Below, piece after piece: positions 34,148 through 42,979 of a stretch of 64,000 bases of DNA. Every line of letters starts with the position of its first letter. Positions within the stretch are counted from its first letter, which is position 1. Made by a program: the position numbers and the translations under genes. The DNA comes from Trebonia sp963785645 (GTDB lineage Bacteria > Actinomycetota > Actinomycetes > Streptosporangiales > Streptosporangiaceae), in assembly GCA_963785645.1 (NCBI GenBank), contig CAWAWG010000002.1, forward strand, positions 372,001 to 436,000. The letters are read 5' to 3'. The notes beneath the pieces were generated by a model, which ran no database searches, was not told the DNA's origin, and was given only the letters and a program-made list of their open reading frames with translations.

Positions 34148-36286
34148 TTGCCGCGCATCAGCACTGACGGGGGGCGGACGCTGCCGCCCGACCTCGCGGC
34201 CCAGTTCGACCAGGCAGCCGTGCTGCTCGCCGGTTCTCCCGACGGCATTCCCGAGCAGCTCGCCGCCGCCCGCAAGGTAGCGACCGAGCCGGGAACCAGG
34301 GTTGTCCTCCTTGGCCCGTTCTCGGCGGGCAAGTCGACGTTGATCAACGCGCTGCTTGGCTCGGCGCTGATGAAGACCGATGCCAACCCGTCCACGGCGA
34401 TTCCAACGGTGGTGAGCCACGGGCCGCACATTCGCATCACCGGCGTCACGGCCGACGGCAAGGAGAAGCGGCTCACGCAGGAGGCATACCAGCGGGCGTC
34501 AGCCGTGGACTCCCCCGCGAGCGTCCCGCTCCGGTTTGCCCGCATGCAGGTTCCCGCGGCTGAACTGGCTGACGGCCTGGAACTGGTCGACCTGCCAGGC
34601 CTGTTCGACCAGGACGAGCGGGACGAGGTGACGAAGGAGTTCCTGCACAGCGCGGACGTGGTTCTCGCGGTCACCCCGGCCGTCTCCGGACTCACCCTTT
34701 CCGAGCGCGCGTTCCTGAGCGACCTGGCCGCCCTCGGAATCCGGAACCTGATCCTCCTGGTCACCAAGCTGGACCGGGTAGAGCCTTCCGAGGTCCCGGG
34801 CATCCGCACGCGGGCCGTCGGGCTTGCCGCCGCGGCCGGCATCCCGGCCGAGCGGGTTATCTTGGTGGCCGCCAAGCGGGCACTCACGAAACAGGCGGAA
34901 GACGCCGCCGACCCTGCCGATCACGGAATGACCGACCTAGTGGCGGCGCTGCGCCAGCTCACCGGGGAAACCGGAGCCGCCAAGGACGCACGCGCCGCGC
35001 AGCGGCTAACGGCGCTGGTCGCGCAGGCTCGCGAGCAGGCCGGCCGCGGCAGCGGAAGCGCTCTCACCACCCGCCTCATCAAGCTGGCGGAACTTGAAAC
35101 GCGCTGCCTGGCCGCCATGACGGACAGCGCGGACCCGCGCACCATAGGGCAGTTCGTCCGGGGGCTCCAGCCGGTCACGCTGCCGCCGCCCGGTCCGGAA
35201 CGGGCAGGCGTCGTACTGCGCACCGCACTCGCGGCGGTCAAGGCGTCCGCGGCCGACGGGACGCGGCTGGGGATCGGCCAGCTCGAAACGCTGACCGGGC
35301 GGGTCAGCGACGCCGGCACCCTGGCACCTGGCGACGTCACGCAGCTCAAGCGCGCCCTCACCAAGGCGGCCAAGGCTCTCGCAGAGACCTCCGATGAGCT
35401 GCGAACTGACCTCGGCAAGCTGGCGCAGGCGGACAAGCAGGTCCGGCGGCTCGCGGTGACCGCGCCAGACGACGTCAAGCGGCAGCTCAAGCGCACCGCG
35501 GGCGACCGGATGAGCGGCTTTCGCAAACGCGTCAAGAGCGACGCGGAGAAATGGGCGGGCTCGCCTGACTCATCGCTAACCCGGGGATCCGCCTTCAGCT
35601 GGCGGGACACCGTTTACGGCCATGTCGGCACGGTCACCCAGCGGCTGCTCGACCAGTTCACGGCCAAGTACCGGACCTTCGTGTCGACGGACCTGCGGCA
35701 GCGGTTGCAGGCCGAGGCGCAGGGTCTGGTCGCCGCCGCGAACGACCGAGCGAAGTTCGACAAGGCGCTGGACAGCGTGAACGGCATACTCGCGGGAATG
35801 AAGGCCCGCCGCGCCCTGGCCCCGGCCCGCGTCCAACGGCCCGCCGGCGGAGGCCTGCCACGCACTGTCCCCTCATTTTCAGTGCCGTCCCTCAGCACAG
35901 ACGACTTCCCTGATCTGGCCAGGAAGGCGCGGGACGACAAGCTCAGGGCACGTAACAGCTTTAGCTGGGGAGTTGAATTCGTTGATTTCGGCCCGCAGGC
36001 ATTCCTGCGGATCTACTTCACTCCGCCTGTGCTGAATGCCTTCAAGGACTGGAGCGGCAAGGCAGTCCACCGCGCGCTGGACAAGCGCGTCGGCTCCTGG
36101 GCCGACAAGGTGGCGGGTATCGTGGCCGAGGCCGCCACCGAACGCCAGCGGGAACTCGCCGCCGGGGCGGCCGACATGGCATCCGCCTGCGCGGCCGCCA
36201 GTGCCGATACTCACGCCGAACTGGTCCGCACCGCGCGGCTGAGCGCGGAGTTGTCCGCTCTCCGCCAGTGCCTAAACGTCAGCTAG
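34148..36286 (+). CDS. Dynamin-like GTPase 3
   Basis: 712 residues. Seen: canonical P-loop GPFSAGKST (56-64), switch Thr region NPSTAIPTV, G3 VDLPGLFDQDE, G4 LLVTKLDRVE, long helical segments rich in Lys/Ala, and no convincing transmembrane hairpin. TTG start 8 bases after GTPase 2. Of the three it has the most complete GTPase motifs. Inference: the active GTPase of a three-part complex, with the membrane anchor supplied by the partners. Confidence 0.85.
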   Translation: MPRISTDGGRTLPPDLAAQFDQAAVLLAGSPDGIPEQLAAARKVATEPGTRVVLLGPFSAGKSTLINALLGSALMKTDANPSTAIPTVVSHGPHIRITGVTADGKEKRLTQEAYQRASAVDSPASVPLRFARMQVPAAELADGLELVDLPGLFDQDERDEVTKEFLHSADVVLAVTPAVSGLTLSERAFLSDLAALGIRNLILLVTKLDRVEPSEVPGIRTRAVGLAAAAGIPAERVILVAAKRALTKQAEDAADPADHGMTDLVAALRQLTGETGAAKDARAAQRLTALVAQAREQAGRGSGSALTTRLIKLAELETRCLAAMTDSADPRTIGQFVRGLQPVTLPPPGPERAGVVLRTALAAVKASAADGTRLGIGQLETLTGRVSDAGTLAPGDVTQLKRALTKAAKALAETSDELRTDLGKLAQADKQVRRLAVTAPDDVKRQLKRTAGDRMSGFRKRVKSDAEKWAGSPDSSLTRGSAFSWRDTVYGHVGTVTQRLLDQFTAKYRTFVSTDLRQRLQAEAQGLVAAANDRAKFDKALDSVNGILAGMKARRALAPARVQRPAGGGLPRTVPSFSVPSLSTDDFPDLARKARDDKLRARNSFSWGVEFVDFGPQAFLRIYFTPPVLNAFKDWSGKAVHRALDKRVGSWADKVAGIVAEAATERQRELAAGAADMASACAAASADTHAELVRTARLSAELSALRQCLNVS

Positions 36287-36292
36287 CGGCCT

Positions 36293-36613
36293 TCAGCTTT
36301 TAGGCCGGTAGATATCGGATCCCGGATCGTGATGTACGTACTCGCCGGTGACCGGGTCCCAGCCGTCTCCTTCGGCGCCGACAGGGGTGACCGGATGGGC
36401 CGGGACGTCCTGCGTGTGCGGACCGTCGTAGACCGAGCTTTCCCCGAAAAGCAGGTCCGCTTCTCCCTGGCCGTCAGGGACGCCTGCCGACCAGTCGACA
36501 ATTGACGAGTCACCCTGGCCCGCGGACAGGTCCGGGTTTATGCTCGGATCCCACATCAGGTGCTCGTTCCCGCCGGAAATTTCGTGGCTGAAGTCCATTT
36601 CGCCCGATCTCAC
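36293..36613 (-). CDS. Small acidic hypothetical protein
   Basis: Up to 106 residues, rich in Asp, Glu, Gly and Pro, with tandem-like WDPSINPDLS and WDPVTGEYVHHD segments; no membrane segment or known domain. It converges on the dynamin operon, ending 6 bases from the third GTPase stop. The start is GTG 36613 or ATG 36598, neither with a strong ribosome site. Composition differs from shadow ORFs of this genome, so I think it is real, but function is unknown. Confidence 0.5.
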   Translation of the reverse strand: MRSGEMDFSHEISGGNEHLMWDPSINPDLSAGQGDSSIVDWSAGVPDGQGEADLLFGESSVYDGPHTQDVPAHPVTPVGAEGDGWDPVTGEYVHHDPGSDIYRPKS

Positions 36614-36756
36614 CCCGCTACGGACTCGCTCATGTCACCTTCATTGTAGCTGAGCATCCCGATACACACCGAAGACGAAAAGCTGATATGTCTTCCGGTA
36701 GACATTCAGCCCGGGCACGCCCCGTGACCGGGCTGCCCCGGGCCGGACTGGTGAAC

Positions 36757-36802
36757 ATGCGGGATACTTTGAGCCCACGGAGGGGCACTTTGTATCCCGC
36801 AT
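36757..36802. repeat. Inverted repeat ATGCGGGATAC in gene-free gap
   Basis: Perfect 11-bp arms (36757-36767 and 36792-36802) 24 bases apart; the inner sides repeat ACTTTG. The surrounding 36614-37012 gap has no gene that I can support and lies beside a broken MFS gene, so this may be an element end or an orphan regulatory site. Confidence 0.4.
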
Positions 36803-37012
36803 CCTGCTCGCCGGCGGCGACCGCCTGGAATGTCCGCCGCCAGGCGGCGGCGTGCCGGATGCCGGGGCAGCCTCGCACCGGTTGCCGTCACGCAATGTTA
36901 CTGGCGTGAATGTTGACGTCTTCCAGATCTCAACGAAGACTATCCTTTATTAACAAGCGGGCTGCTGTGGGCGCCATTCCGGGGCCCACGGCAATTCGAG
37001 CTAATTGCCTGC

Positions 37013-37276
37013 ATGTTTAACACGCTGCGCCAGCTCGGCGGCGTGTTCGGGGTCGCGATCTGCGCGGCGGTGTTCGCCGCCCGCGGCGGCTACGCCTCAT
37101 CAGCGGCATTCGTCGCCGGCTTCGGCCCCGCGATGGGTGCCTGTGCGGGCCTGGCGGTGGTCGGCGCCATCGCCGGCCTGCTCGTACCTGGACGCCGTTC
37201 CGCTCCCGGCGCGCCTGCCGCCACGCCTGCCGCCACCACCGGGCATCGGCGGACCGAGGCCGCTCGTTCAGCCTGA
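37013..37276 (+). pseudogene. 3' fragment of an MFS (DHA2/EmrB-type) exporter
   Basis: 87 residues matching only the C-terminal end of DHA2 drug exporters: NTLRQLGGVFGVAICAAVF, then a final membrane segment (ACAGLAVVGAIAGLLVPG) and a proline-alanine tail. The twelve or more upstream helices are missing and homology begins exactly at the ATG. It is a truncated relic and not expected to transport. Confidence 0.8.
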
Positions 37277-37315
37277 GCGCTGCCCAGATACCCGTTACAC
37301 GCCCCTGACAAAATC

Positions 37316-37344
37316 GGCGCGGCCCGCTGGGTGCGGGCCGCGCC
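37316..37344 (-). terminator. Intrinsic terminator of the E2 operon
   Basis: Perfect 12-bp GC stem (37316-37327 with 37333-37344, loop 5). On the minus strand it is followed by GATTTTG, giving the stem-plus-T-run layout for transcripts coming from the E2 gene. It could also stop read-through from the MFS relic. Confidence 0.75.
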
Positions 37345-37454
37345 GTCGGGGCCGGGCCGGGGAAACTGACCGCTTGCCCGGCTCCGGGCCGGCTGTGCCG
37401 CCGGGTGGCGGCGACCGGGGAAAGGCGCACTGTTCTCTCGTTGCCGGTCCGGGG

Positions 37455-38756
37455 TCAGACGACGAGCCGGAACGGAGTCTCGAGCGACTCGGTCAAGGCC
37501 GCCATCCACCGGGCGGCCAGGGCTCCGTCGATGGCGCGGTGGTCGGCGGACAGGACGAGGTTGGCCGCGGTGACTACGGCGGGTTCCCCGTTGACGACCT
37601 GTACTGTCGGCCGGGCGGCGCCGACGGCGAGGATCGCGGACTGCGGGGGGTTGATGATCGCGGAGAACTCATCGACGCCGTACATGCCCAGGTTGCTGAT
37701 GGCGATGGAGCCGCCCTCGAGGTCCTTTTGCTGGAGGCGGCCGGCGTTGGCTTGCTCGACGAACGCCTTGACCTGTGCGGAGATGACGCTCAGCGAGCTC
37801 TTCTCGACCGCGCGCAGCACCGGGGTGACCAGCCCGCGTTCGGAGGCGATCGCGACGGAGACGTCGACCGTGTCGAATCGGCGCAGGGCCTCGTCGGTCC
37901 ACACGACGTTGGCGTCGGGTACTTCCGTGTGGGCGACCGCGATGGCCCGGATGAGGAAGTCGGTGACCGACAGCCTGACCGGGCTGGCTCCGTTCAGTTG
38001 CGTACGCAGGTCAAGCAGGGCGTCAAGCCGGACGGTGCGGCGCAAGTAGAAGTGCGGGATGTCCTGCTTGCTTTGCGTCAGGCGGCTGGCGATCGCGCGG
38101 CGCAGGCGTGAGTGCGGGATCTCGGTCCACCGGCCCTGGCTCGCGGCGGCGCTGGCGGGGGCGGCGGTGCCGCGCGCGGCTTGGGCCGTTACGGCCGTGT
38201 CGGCAGGCTGGGCCGTAACGGCCGTTGGGGCCATTGGGGCCGTTTCGGCCGGGGCCTGCTGGCGGACGGCGCTGACCGCGGCCTGCACGTCGGCGCGCCG
38301 GATGCGGCCGTTGGGCCCGGTTCCGGCGATGCCGTCGGCGGACAGACCGGCTTCCCTAAGCATCTTGCGAGCGAGTGGTGAGATGAAGAGCCGGGCTGCG
38401 GCGGGGGCTGGCGTCTCGCGCTGCCGGGACGGGTCGCTCTCGACGGCATCGGGGCGGCCGGCGGCGGCGGTCACGCCGAGTGCGGTGAGCAGTGCGTCGG
38501 TGTCGCTGCCGGCCTCGGCGGCGGTGCCGAGCAGCGCCATGGGAGCGCCGACTTCCACATGGGAACCCGCGTCGGCCAGGATCCTCAGCAAGGTCGCGTC
38601 GGTCTCGGCTTCGACCTCGACGGCTGCCTTGTCGGTTTCGATGAGAGCGACGGGGGTGCCGGCCGCGACGTGGTCACCTTGATTTACCAGCCATTCGGAG
38701 ATGACGACTTCGGTGGCGCCCGCGGCGACCTCGGGGACGGGGAGCAGTTCAGCCAT
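37455..38756 (-). CDS. 2-oxoacid dehydrogenase E2 (dihydrolipoyl acyltransferase)
   Basis: Core acyltransferase of a 2-oxoacid dehydrogenase complex, 433 residues. Seen: one lipoyl domain (residues ~1-77) with lipoylated Lys in IETDKAAVEVE, an Ala/Pro-rich linker, a peripheral-subunit-binding domain (FISPLARKMLREAG, GTGPNGRIRRADV) and the catalytic domain with LSADHRAIDGALAARW at the C-terminus. It lies 57 bases downstream of the fused E1 gene and ends the operon. No E3 is in the window. Confidence 0.93.
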   Translation of the reverse strand: MAELLPVPEVAAGATEVVISEWLVNQGDHVAAGTPVALIETDKAAVEVEAETDATLLRILADAGSHVEVGAPMALLGTAAEAGSDTDALLTALGVTAAAGRPDAVESDPSRQRETPAPAAARLFISPLARKMLREAGLSADGIAGTGPNGRIRRADVQAAVSAVRQQAPAETAPMAPTAVTAQPADTAVTAQAARGTAAPASAAASQGRWTEIPHSRLRRAIASRLTQSKQDIPHFYLRRTVRLDALLDLRTQLNGASPVRLSVTDFLIRAIAVAHTEVPDANVVWTDEALRRFDTVDVSVAIASERGLVTPVLRAVEKSSLSVISAQVKAFVEQANAGRLQQKDLEGGSIAISNLGMYGVDEFSAIINPPQSAILAVGAARPTVQVVNGEPAVVTAANLVLSADHRAIDGALAARWMAALTESLETPFRLVV

Positions 38757-38813
38757 CGGGATTCCTACTTGTCTGGGACCTCATGGAGGGCGCGGCGGGT
38801 GTCTGCACGAGCG

Positions 38814-40994
38814 TTACTCGGCCGCGATGGCGCGGAGCCGGGCGAGAACCTCGTCGGTCTTGGCGATGGCCGCGCGCTCGAGGACCCGGCTGATGCTGGG
38901 GGAGGCTTCGCCGCCGGTGACCCGTTCGATCGGTGCGTCGAGCCAGTCGAACAGGCGCCGCTGGATCTCGTCGGCGAGCCAGCCGCCGTAGGACGTGCCG
39001 ACGGCTCCTTGCTCGACGATCAGCACCCGGCCGGTCTTGCGCACGCTGGCCTCGATGGTCTGCCAGTCGAGCGAGGCGCGGTCGAGCCACCGCAGGTCGA
39101 TCAGGTCGGCCGAGATGTCCGGGACCTGGTCGAGTGCCTCGGCGCAGTGGCCCACCATGCTGAGGTAGCTGATCACGGTGAGGTCGTCGCCCTCGCGGCG
39201 CAGCGCGGCCTTGCCGACTGGGATGAGGTAGTCGAGGTCGTCGGCGGGGCCGACGCCGGTGCTGGGGTAGAGGTCGACGTGTTCGAGCACGACGACGGGG
39301 TCGTTGCAGGCCAGCGCGGTGTTCATCAAGCCGACGTAGTCGAACGGCGTGGAGGGGGCGACGACCCTGAGGCCGGGTGCGGTGGTGAGGATGCCGGCCG
39401 GGTCCATGGAGTGCTGTGAGCCGTAGCCGGTGCCGGCGGCGAGCTTGCTGCGCAGGACGAACGGGACCGCGCTCTCGCCGCCGAACATGTGCCTGGCCTT
39501 GGCGACCTGATTGAAGAGCTGGTCGGCGGCCACCCACATGAAGTCGGCGTACATGAATTCCACGACCGGCTTGAAGCGGCCGTCAAGTGCCATGCCGCCG
39601 CCGAGCCCGGCAAACGCGTTCTCGCTGATCGGGGTGCCGAGGACGCGGTCGGGGAACAGCTCAAGCGGCTTCTTCGTCGCGCCGTTCGTGCCTCCCTTGA
39701 GACGGTCGACGTCCTCGCCGAGGATCACGATCGACGGGTCCGTCTGCATGCGGCGGGCCAGCACGTCGCTGACGACGTCGATGAACCGGCGGTCGGTGAG
39801 CTTTCCCGAGAAGGTGCCGGCCTCTTCGTACCGGGAACCGTGAAGCTCGCTGAGGTCGCCGCGTATGCCGACGTCCACGAAGCCAGGGTCGGGCCACCGG
39901 TCGCCGACGATCCTTCGCTGTCCGGGCTTGCCTCCCGGGAGCGGCTCAAGGAAGGAGTCACCGATAGTCTTCATCACCGCGTCGGCCTCGTCCTTGGCCG
40001 CGTCGATCTCCTGCTCGGTCAGCAGGCGGCGGGCGATCACGTGCCTGCGCAGCGCGGCGATCGGGTCGCGCTCGCGCCAGGCCGTCTCCTCCGCCTTGTC
40101 CCGGTAGCCGAAGGCCGAGCCGGGGTAGGGGCCGTTTTGATGGAAGTACCGGTACAGGTCGGCCTCGATAATCGTCGGCCCGTTGCCCGCCCGCATGTGC
40201 GCGAGGGCTTCGGTCGTGGCCGTGTACACGGCGAGGGCGTCCATCCCGTCCACCCGCCAGCTGGGGATGTTGAACCCGGGCCCGCGGGCCGACAGGCGAG
40301 GCTCCGCCGTGGACTTCGAGACCGGGGTGGCGACCGCGTACTGGTTGTTCTCGATGAAGAAGCAGATCGGCAGTTTCCAGGCCGCCGCGAGGTTGAATGT
40401 CTCCAGGACGGAGCCGATGTTGACCGCCCCGTCACCGAAGTAGGTGACGGAGACGGCGTCGGTGCCGGCGTGAAGCATGTTGAAGGCGAAGCCGGCTGCC
40501 TGGGGTACGCCGCCGCCGACGATGGCGTTGGTGCCCATGGCGCCGGCCTCCCGCCACTGCAGGTGCATTGATCCGCCCCGCCCCCGGCAGTAGCCTTCGG
40601 CCAGCCCGCAGATTTCCGCCAGGGTGCGGCGGAGGACCTCGCGTACCTCGGTGGTGAGCTCGGGCAGGGCGCCGGGCTTGGGCACCACCACATGCCCGAA
40701 CGCCTTGGCCAGGAACTGGTGATGTCCCCGGTGCGAACCGGTGACGAAGTCGTCCGAGCGCAGCGGGAGAACCGATCCGACCGCGCCGCCTTCCTGCCCG
40801 ATGCTCGAGTTCGCCGGCCCGTTAATCAGCGACTGGCCCGCGAGCTCTAGGACGTACTCCTCGAAGGAGCGGATCCATTGCGCGCGGCCGAGCAGTTGAA
40901 GCAGGACGTCGGCGTCGGCAGACGCCCAGTCCTCGTCGTCGGTCGACACCTGCACCCAGGGTGCGGCGGCGACGAGCTCGTGGTGTGTCGGCAT
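38814..40994 (-). CDS. Fused E1 alpha-beta 2-oxoacid dehydrogenase
   Basis: 726-residue fusion of both E1 subunits. Residues ~1-360 are E1 alpha with thiamine motif YFGDGAVNIGSVLET ending ENNQYA; ~385-726 are E1 beta (LGEDVDRLKGG, PISENAFAGLGGG, HSMDPAGIL, transketolase C-domain with VLIVEQGAVGTSYGG). Unlike the separate pair at 1789-3857, this one has its own E2 next to it. Preceded by sugar-transport genes in the same direction, it probably oxidises a 2-oxoacid or acetoin-like product of the imported substrate. Confidence 0.9.
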   Translation of the reverse strand: MPTHHELVAAAPWVQVSTDDEDWASADADVLLQLLGRAQWIRSFEEYVLELAGQSLINGPANSSIGQEGGAVGSVLPLRSDDFVTGSHRGHHQFLAKAFGHVVVPKPGALPELTTEVREVLRRTLAEICGLAEGYCRGRGGSMHLQWREAGAMGTNAIVGGGVPQAAGFAFNMLHAGTDAVSVTYFGDGAVNIGSVLETFNLAAAWKLPICFFIENNQYAVATPVSKSTAEPRLSARGPGFNIPSWRVDGMDALAVYTATTEALAHMRAGNGPTIIEADLYRYFHQNGPYPGSAFGYRDKAEETAWRERDPIAALRRHVIARRLLTEQEIDAAKDEADAVMKTIGDSFLEPLPGGKPGQRRIVGDRWPDPGFVDVGIRGDLSELHGSRYEEAGTFSGKLTDRRFIDVVSDVLARRMQTDPSIVILGEDVDRLKGGTNGATKKPLELFPDRVLGTPISENAFAGLGGGMALDGRFKPVVEFMYADFMWVAADQLFNQVAKARHMFGGESAVPFVLRSKLAAGTGYGSQHSMDPAGILTTAPGLRVVAPSTPFDYVGLMNTALACNDPVVVLEHVDLYPSTGVGPADDLDYLIPVGKAALRREGDDLTVISYLSMVGHCAEALDQVPDISADLIDLRWLDRASLDWQTIEASVRKTGRVLIVEQGAVGTSYGGWLADEIQRRLFDWLDAPIERVTGGEASPSISRVLERAAIAKTDEVLARLRAIAAE

Positions 40995-41056
40995 GCGTGC
41001 TCCAGACAGGCGGTAGCCGGGGAATCGGGGGATGGTTTCTCAAGGGAGCACGCGAG

Positions 41057-41875
41057 CTACGAGGCGGCCAGGCCGAGGTCTTCGCGGAGCCGGTCGAGGT
41101 CCTGTCCTCCGGCCATCTCGTGGATGAGCTGTTCTTCGGTAATCTTGCCCGCTTCATGCTGGCCAATCACGCGACCGCGGTTCAGCAGGGTGAAATAGTC
41201 GCCGACGAGCAGGGCGTGGGCCGGCGAGTGAGTGATGAAGAAGACAGCGTGGCCGTTTTCCCTGGCGAGCTGGATGTTCTTGAGGACGATGCCTGACTGC
41301 CGCACACCGAGCGCGGAGGTGGGTTCATCGAGGATGAGAACCCGGGCGCCGAAGTAAACGGCGCGGGCGGTGGCCGCCGACTGGCGTTCGCCGCCGGAGA
41401 GGGTGCCGACCGGCTGGTTGACGTCGCGGATGTCGATGCCCATCCGGGCGAGCTCGGCCTTGCAGATCTCCCTGGAGCGTTTGACGTCGAGCAGCTTGAC
41501 CGGGCCGACGCCCTTCTTCAGTTCATGGCCGAGGAAGAAGTTGCGCCAGACGGGCATGAGCGGCTGCATGGCGAGGTCCTGGTAGACGACGGCGATGCCC
41601 GCGTCGCGGGCCTGGTGCGGAGACGAGAAGCGGACCAGATCGCCGTCGACGTAGAGGCCGCCAGAATCGGGGGCGTGGAACCCGGCGAGGGTCTTGATGA
41701 GGGTCGACTTGCCTGCGCCGTTGTCGCCGAGGATGCAGGTGACCTTGCCGGCGTAGCCCTTGACGGTGACCCCGTTGAGCGACCTGACGATGCCGAAGGA
41801 CTTGACGATGTCGCGTGCTTCGAGGACAGGCACGGGCGTTGGAGTGGTCGCCTCAGCGGTGGTCTCGGCGGTCAT
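41057..41875 (-). CDS. Sugar ABC transporter ATPase, single-domain RbsA/FrcA type
   Basis: 272-residue ATPase of the ribose/fructose-type importers. Seen: Walker A GDNGAGKSTLIKT, Q-loop VYQDLAMQPLMPVWRN, signature LSGGERQSAATARAV, Walker B LILDEPTSALGV and switch FITHSPAHALL. Only one cassette is present where RbsA has two, as in FrcA. ATG overlaps the permease stop by 4 bases. Confidence 0.92.
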   Translation of the reverse strand: MTAETTAEATTPTPVPVLEARDIVKSFGIVRSLNGVTVKGYAGKVTCILGDNGAGKSTLIKTLAGFHAPDSGGLYVDGDLVRFSSPHQARDAGIAVVYQDLAMQPLMPVWRNFFLGHELKKGVGPVKLLDVKRSREICKAELARMGIDIRDVNQPVGTLSGGERQSAATARAVYFGARVLILDEPTSALGVRQSGIVLKNIQLARENGHAVFFITHSPAHALLVGDYFTLLNRGRVIGQHEAGKITEEQLIHEMAGGQDLDRLREDLGLAAS

Positions 41876-42975
41876 CGGCTGGCCTCCAGTCGTTTGCGGA
41901 TGATGATGTTGAAGATGACGGCCGCCAGCAGCACGGCGCCGAGGAACGCGTAGTAGAAGGTGCTGTTCCAGCCCTTGTAGAAGATGCCGACCTGGACCAT
42001 GCCGAAGATCAGGGCGGCGGCGGATGCGCCGACGACCGATCCGTAACCGCCGGTAAGCAGGCAGCCGCCGACCACTGCGGCGATGATGAAGACGAGTTCC
42101 TCGCCGACACCTTGGTTGGTGGTGACCGTGCTCAGCTGCGAGACGCTGATACTGCCGACGAACCAGGCCATCACGGAACTCGCGGTGAACAGCCCGATCT
42201 TGACCCGGCCGACGGGCACGCCCATGCCCCGGGAGGCGGCGGGGTCACCGCCGACGCTCATGATCCAGTTGCCGATCGCGGTACGGCTCAAGATGATCGC
42301 GCCGATGGCGGTGAAGACGATCCACCACACGATCGAGATCTGGATCGCTACCCCGGCGACAGTGAAGCTGCTTCCGGTGATGTCCTTCAGGACGCTGAAC
42401 CCCGGCACTAGGTTGATGCCGGTGACCAGGACGTTACCCGTGAGCAGCTGGGTGATTCCGGTGTTGAGGCCCTGGAGAATGAAAAATGAGCCAAGGGTGA
42501 CGATGAAGCTCGGCAGGCCGGTACGGGTGACCATCAGCCCGTTGAACAGGCCGATCCCGACCGCGAAGGCGAGCGATACCAGCAGCGCCGGCCAGATATT
42601 CCAGTTCAGCTTGGTACAGAGCAGGCCGGTGACCAGCCAGGTGGAGCCGATCATCACGCCGGCCGAAAGGTCGAACTCGCCGCCGATCATCAGCAGGGCG
42701 ACCGGGACGGCGGACAGCCCGATCAGCGAGGAAGGTTCGAGCCAGGTCGAGATGGCCCCGGGCTCGGTGAACGATCTGGTGCCGATGGCGAAGAACAGGA
42801 AGACCAGGATGATGCCGGCGACCGCCCCGAAACCGGGGCGGCCGACGACGGTGCGAACAACGCCGCTCTTCGTCCGGCGCACGTCGCTTCGCTGCCCGCG
42901 TCCGGCTTGCCCGGCGGGGTTGTCTTCCGTCAGTGCTGAGTCCCGTTTGACGAGCGGGCTGTTCGCTGCGTTCAT
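41872..42975 (-). CDS. Sugar ABC transporter permease, RbsC type
   Basis: 367-residue membrane subunit with about ten hydrophobic segments and the RbsC/FrcB pattern (LMIGGEFDLSAGVMIGSTW, NGLMVTRTGLPSFIVTLG, GGDPAASRGMGV). The N-terminus has a ~40-residue polar extension. It lies 4 bases after the binding-protein stop and overlaps the ATPase gene, so the three transporter genes form one unit. Confidence 0.92.
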   Translation of the reverse strand: MNAANSPLVKRDSALTEDNPAGQAGRGQRSDVRRTKSGVVRTVVGRPGFGAVAGIILVFLFFAIGTRSFTEPGAISTWLEPSSLIGLSAVPVALLMIGGEFDLSAGVMIGSTWLVTGLLCTKLNWNIWPALLVSLAFAVGIGLFNGLMVTRTGLPSFIVTLGSFFILQGLNTGITQLLTGNVLVTGINLVPGFSVLKDITGSSFTVAGVAIQISIVWWIVFTAIGAIILSRTAIGNWIMSVGGDPAASRGMGVPVGRVKIGLFTASSVMAWFVGSISVSQLSTVTTNQGVGEELVFIIAAVVGGCLLTGGYGSVVGASAAALIFGMVQVGIFYKGWNSTFYYAFLGAVLLAAVIFNIIIRKRLEASR

Positions 42976-42979
42976 GGGG

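Noticed and set aside
37005..38111. Plus-strand frame across the E2 gene
   Set aside because: Antisense to an E2 gene with lipoyl, binding and catalytic domains; no domain of its own.
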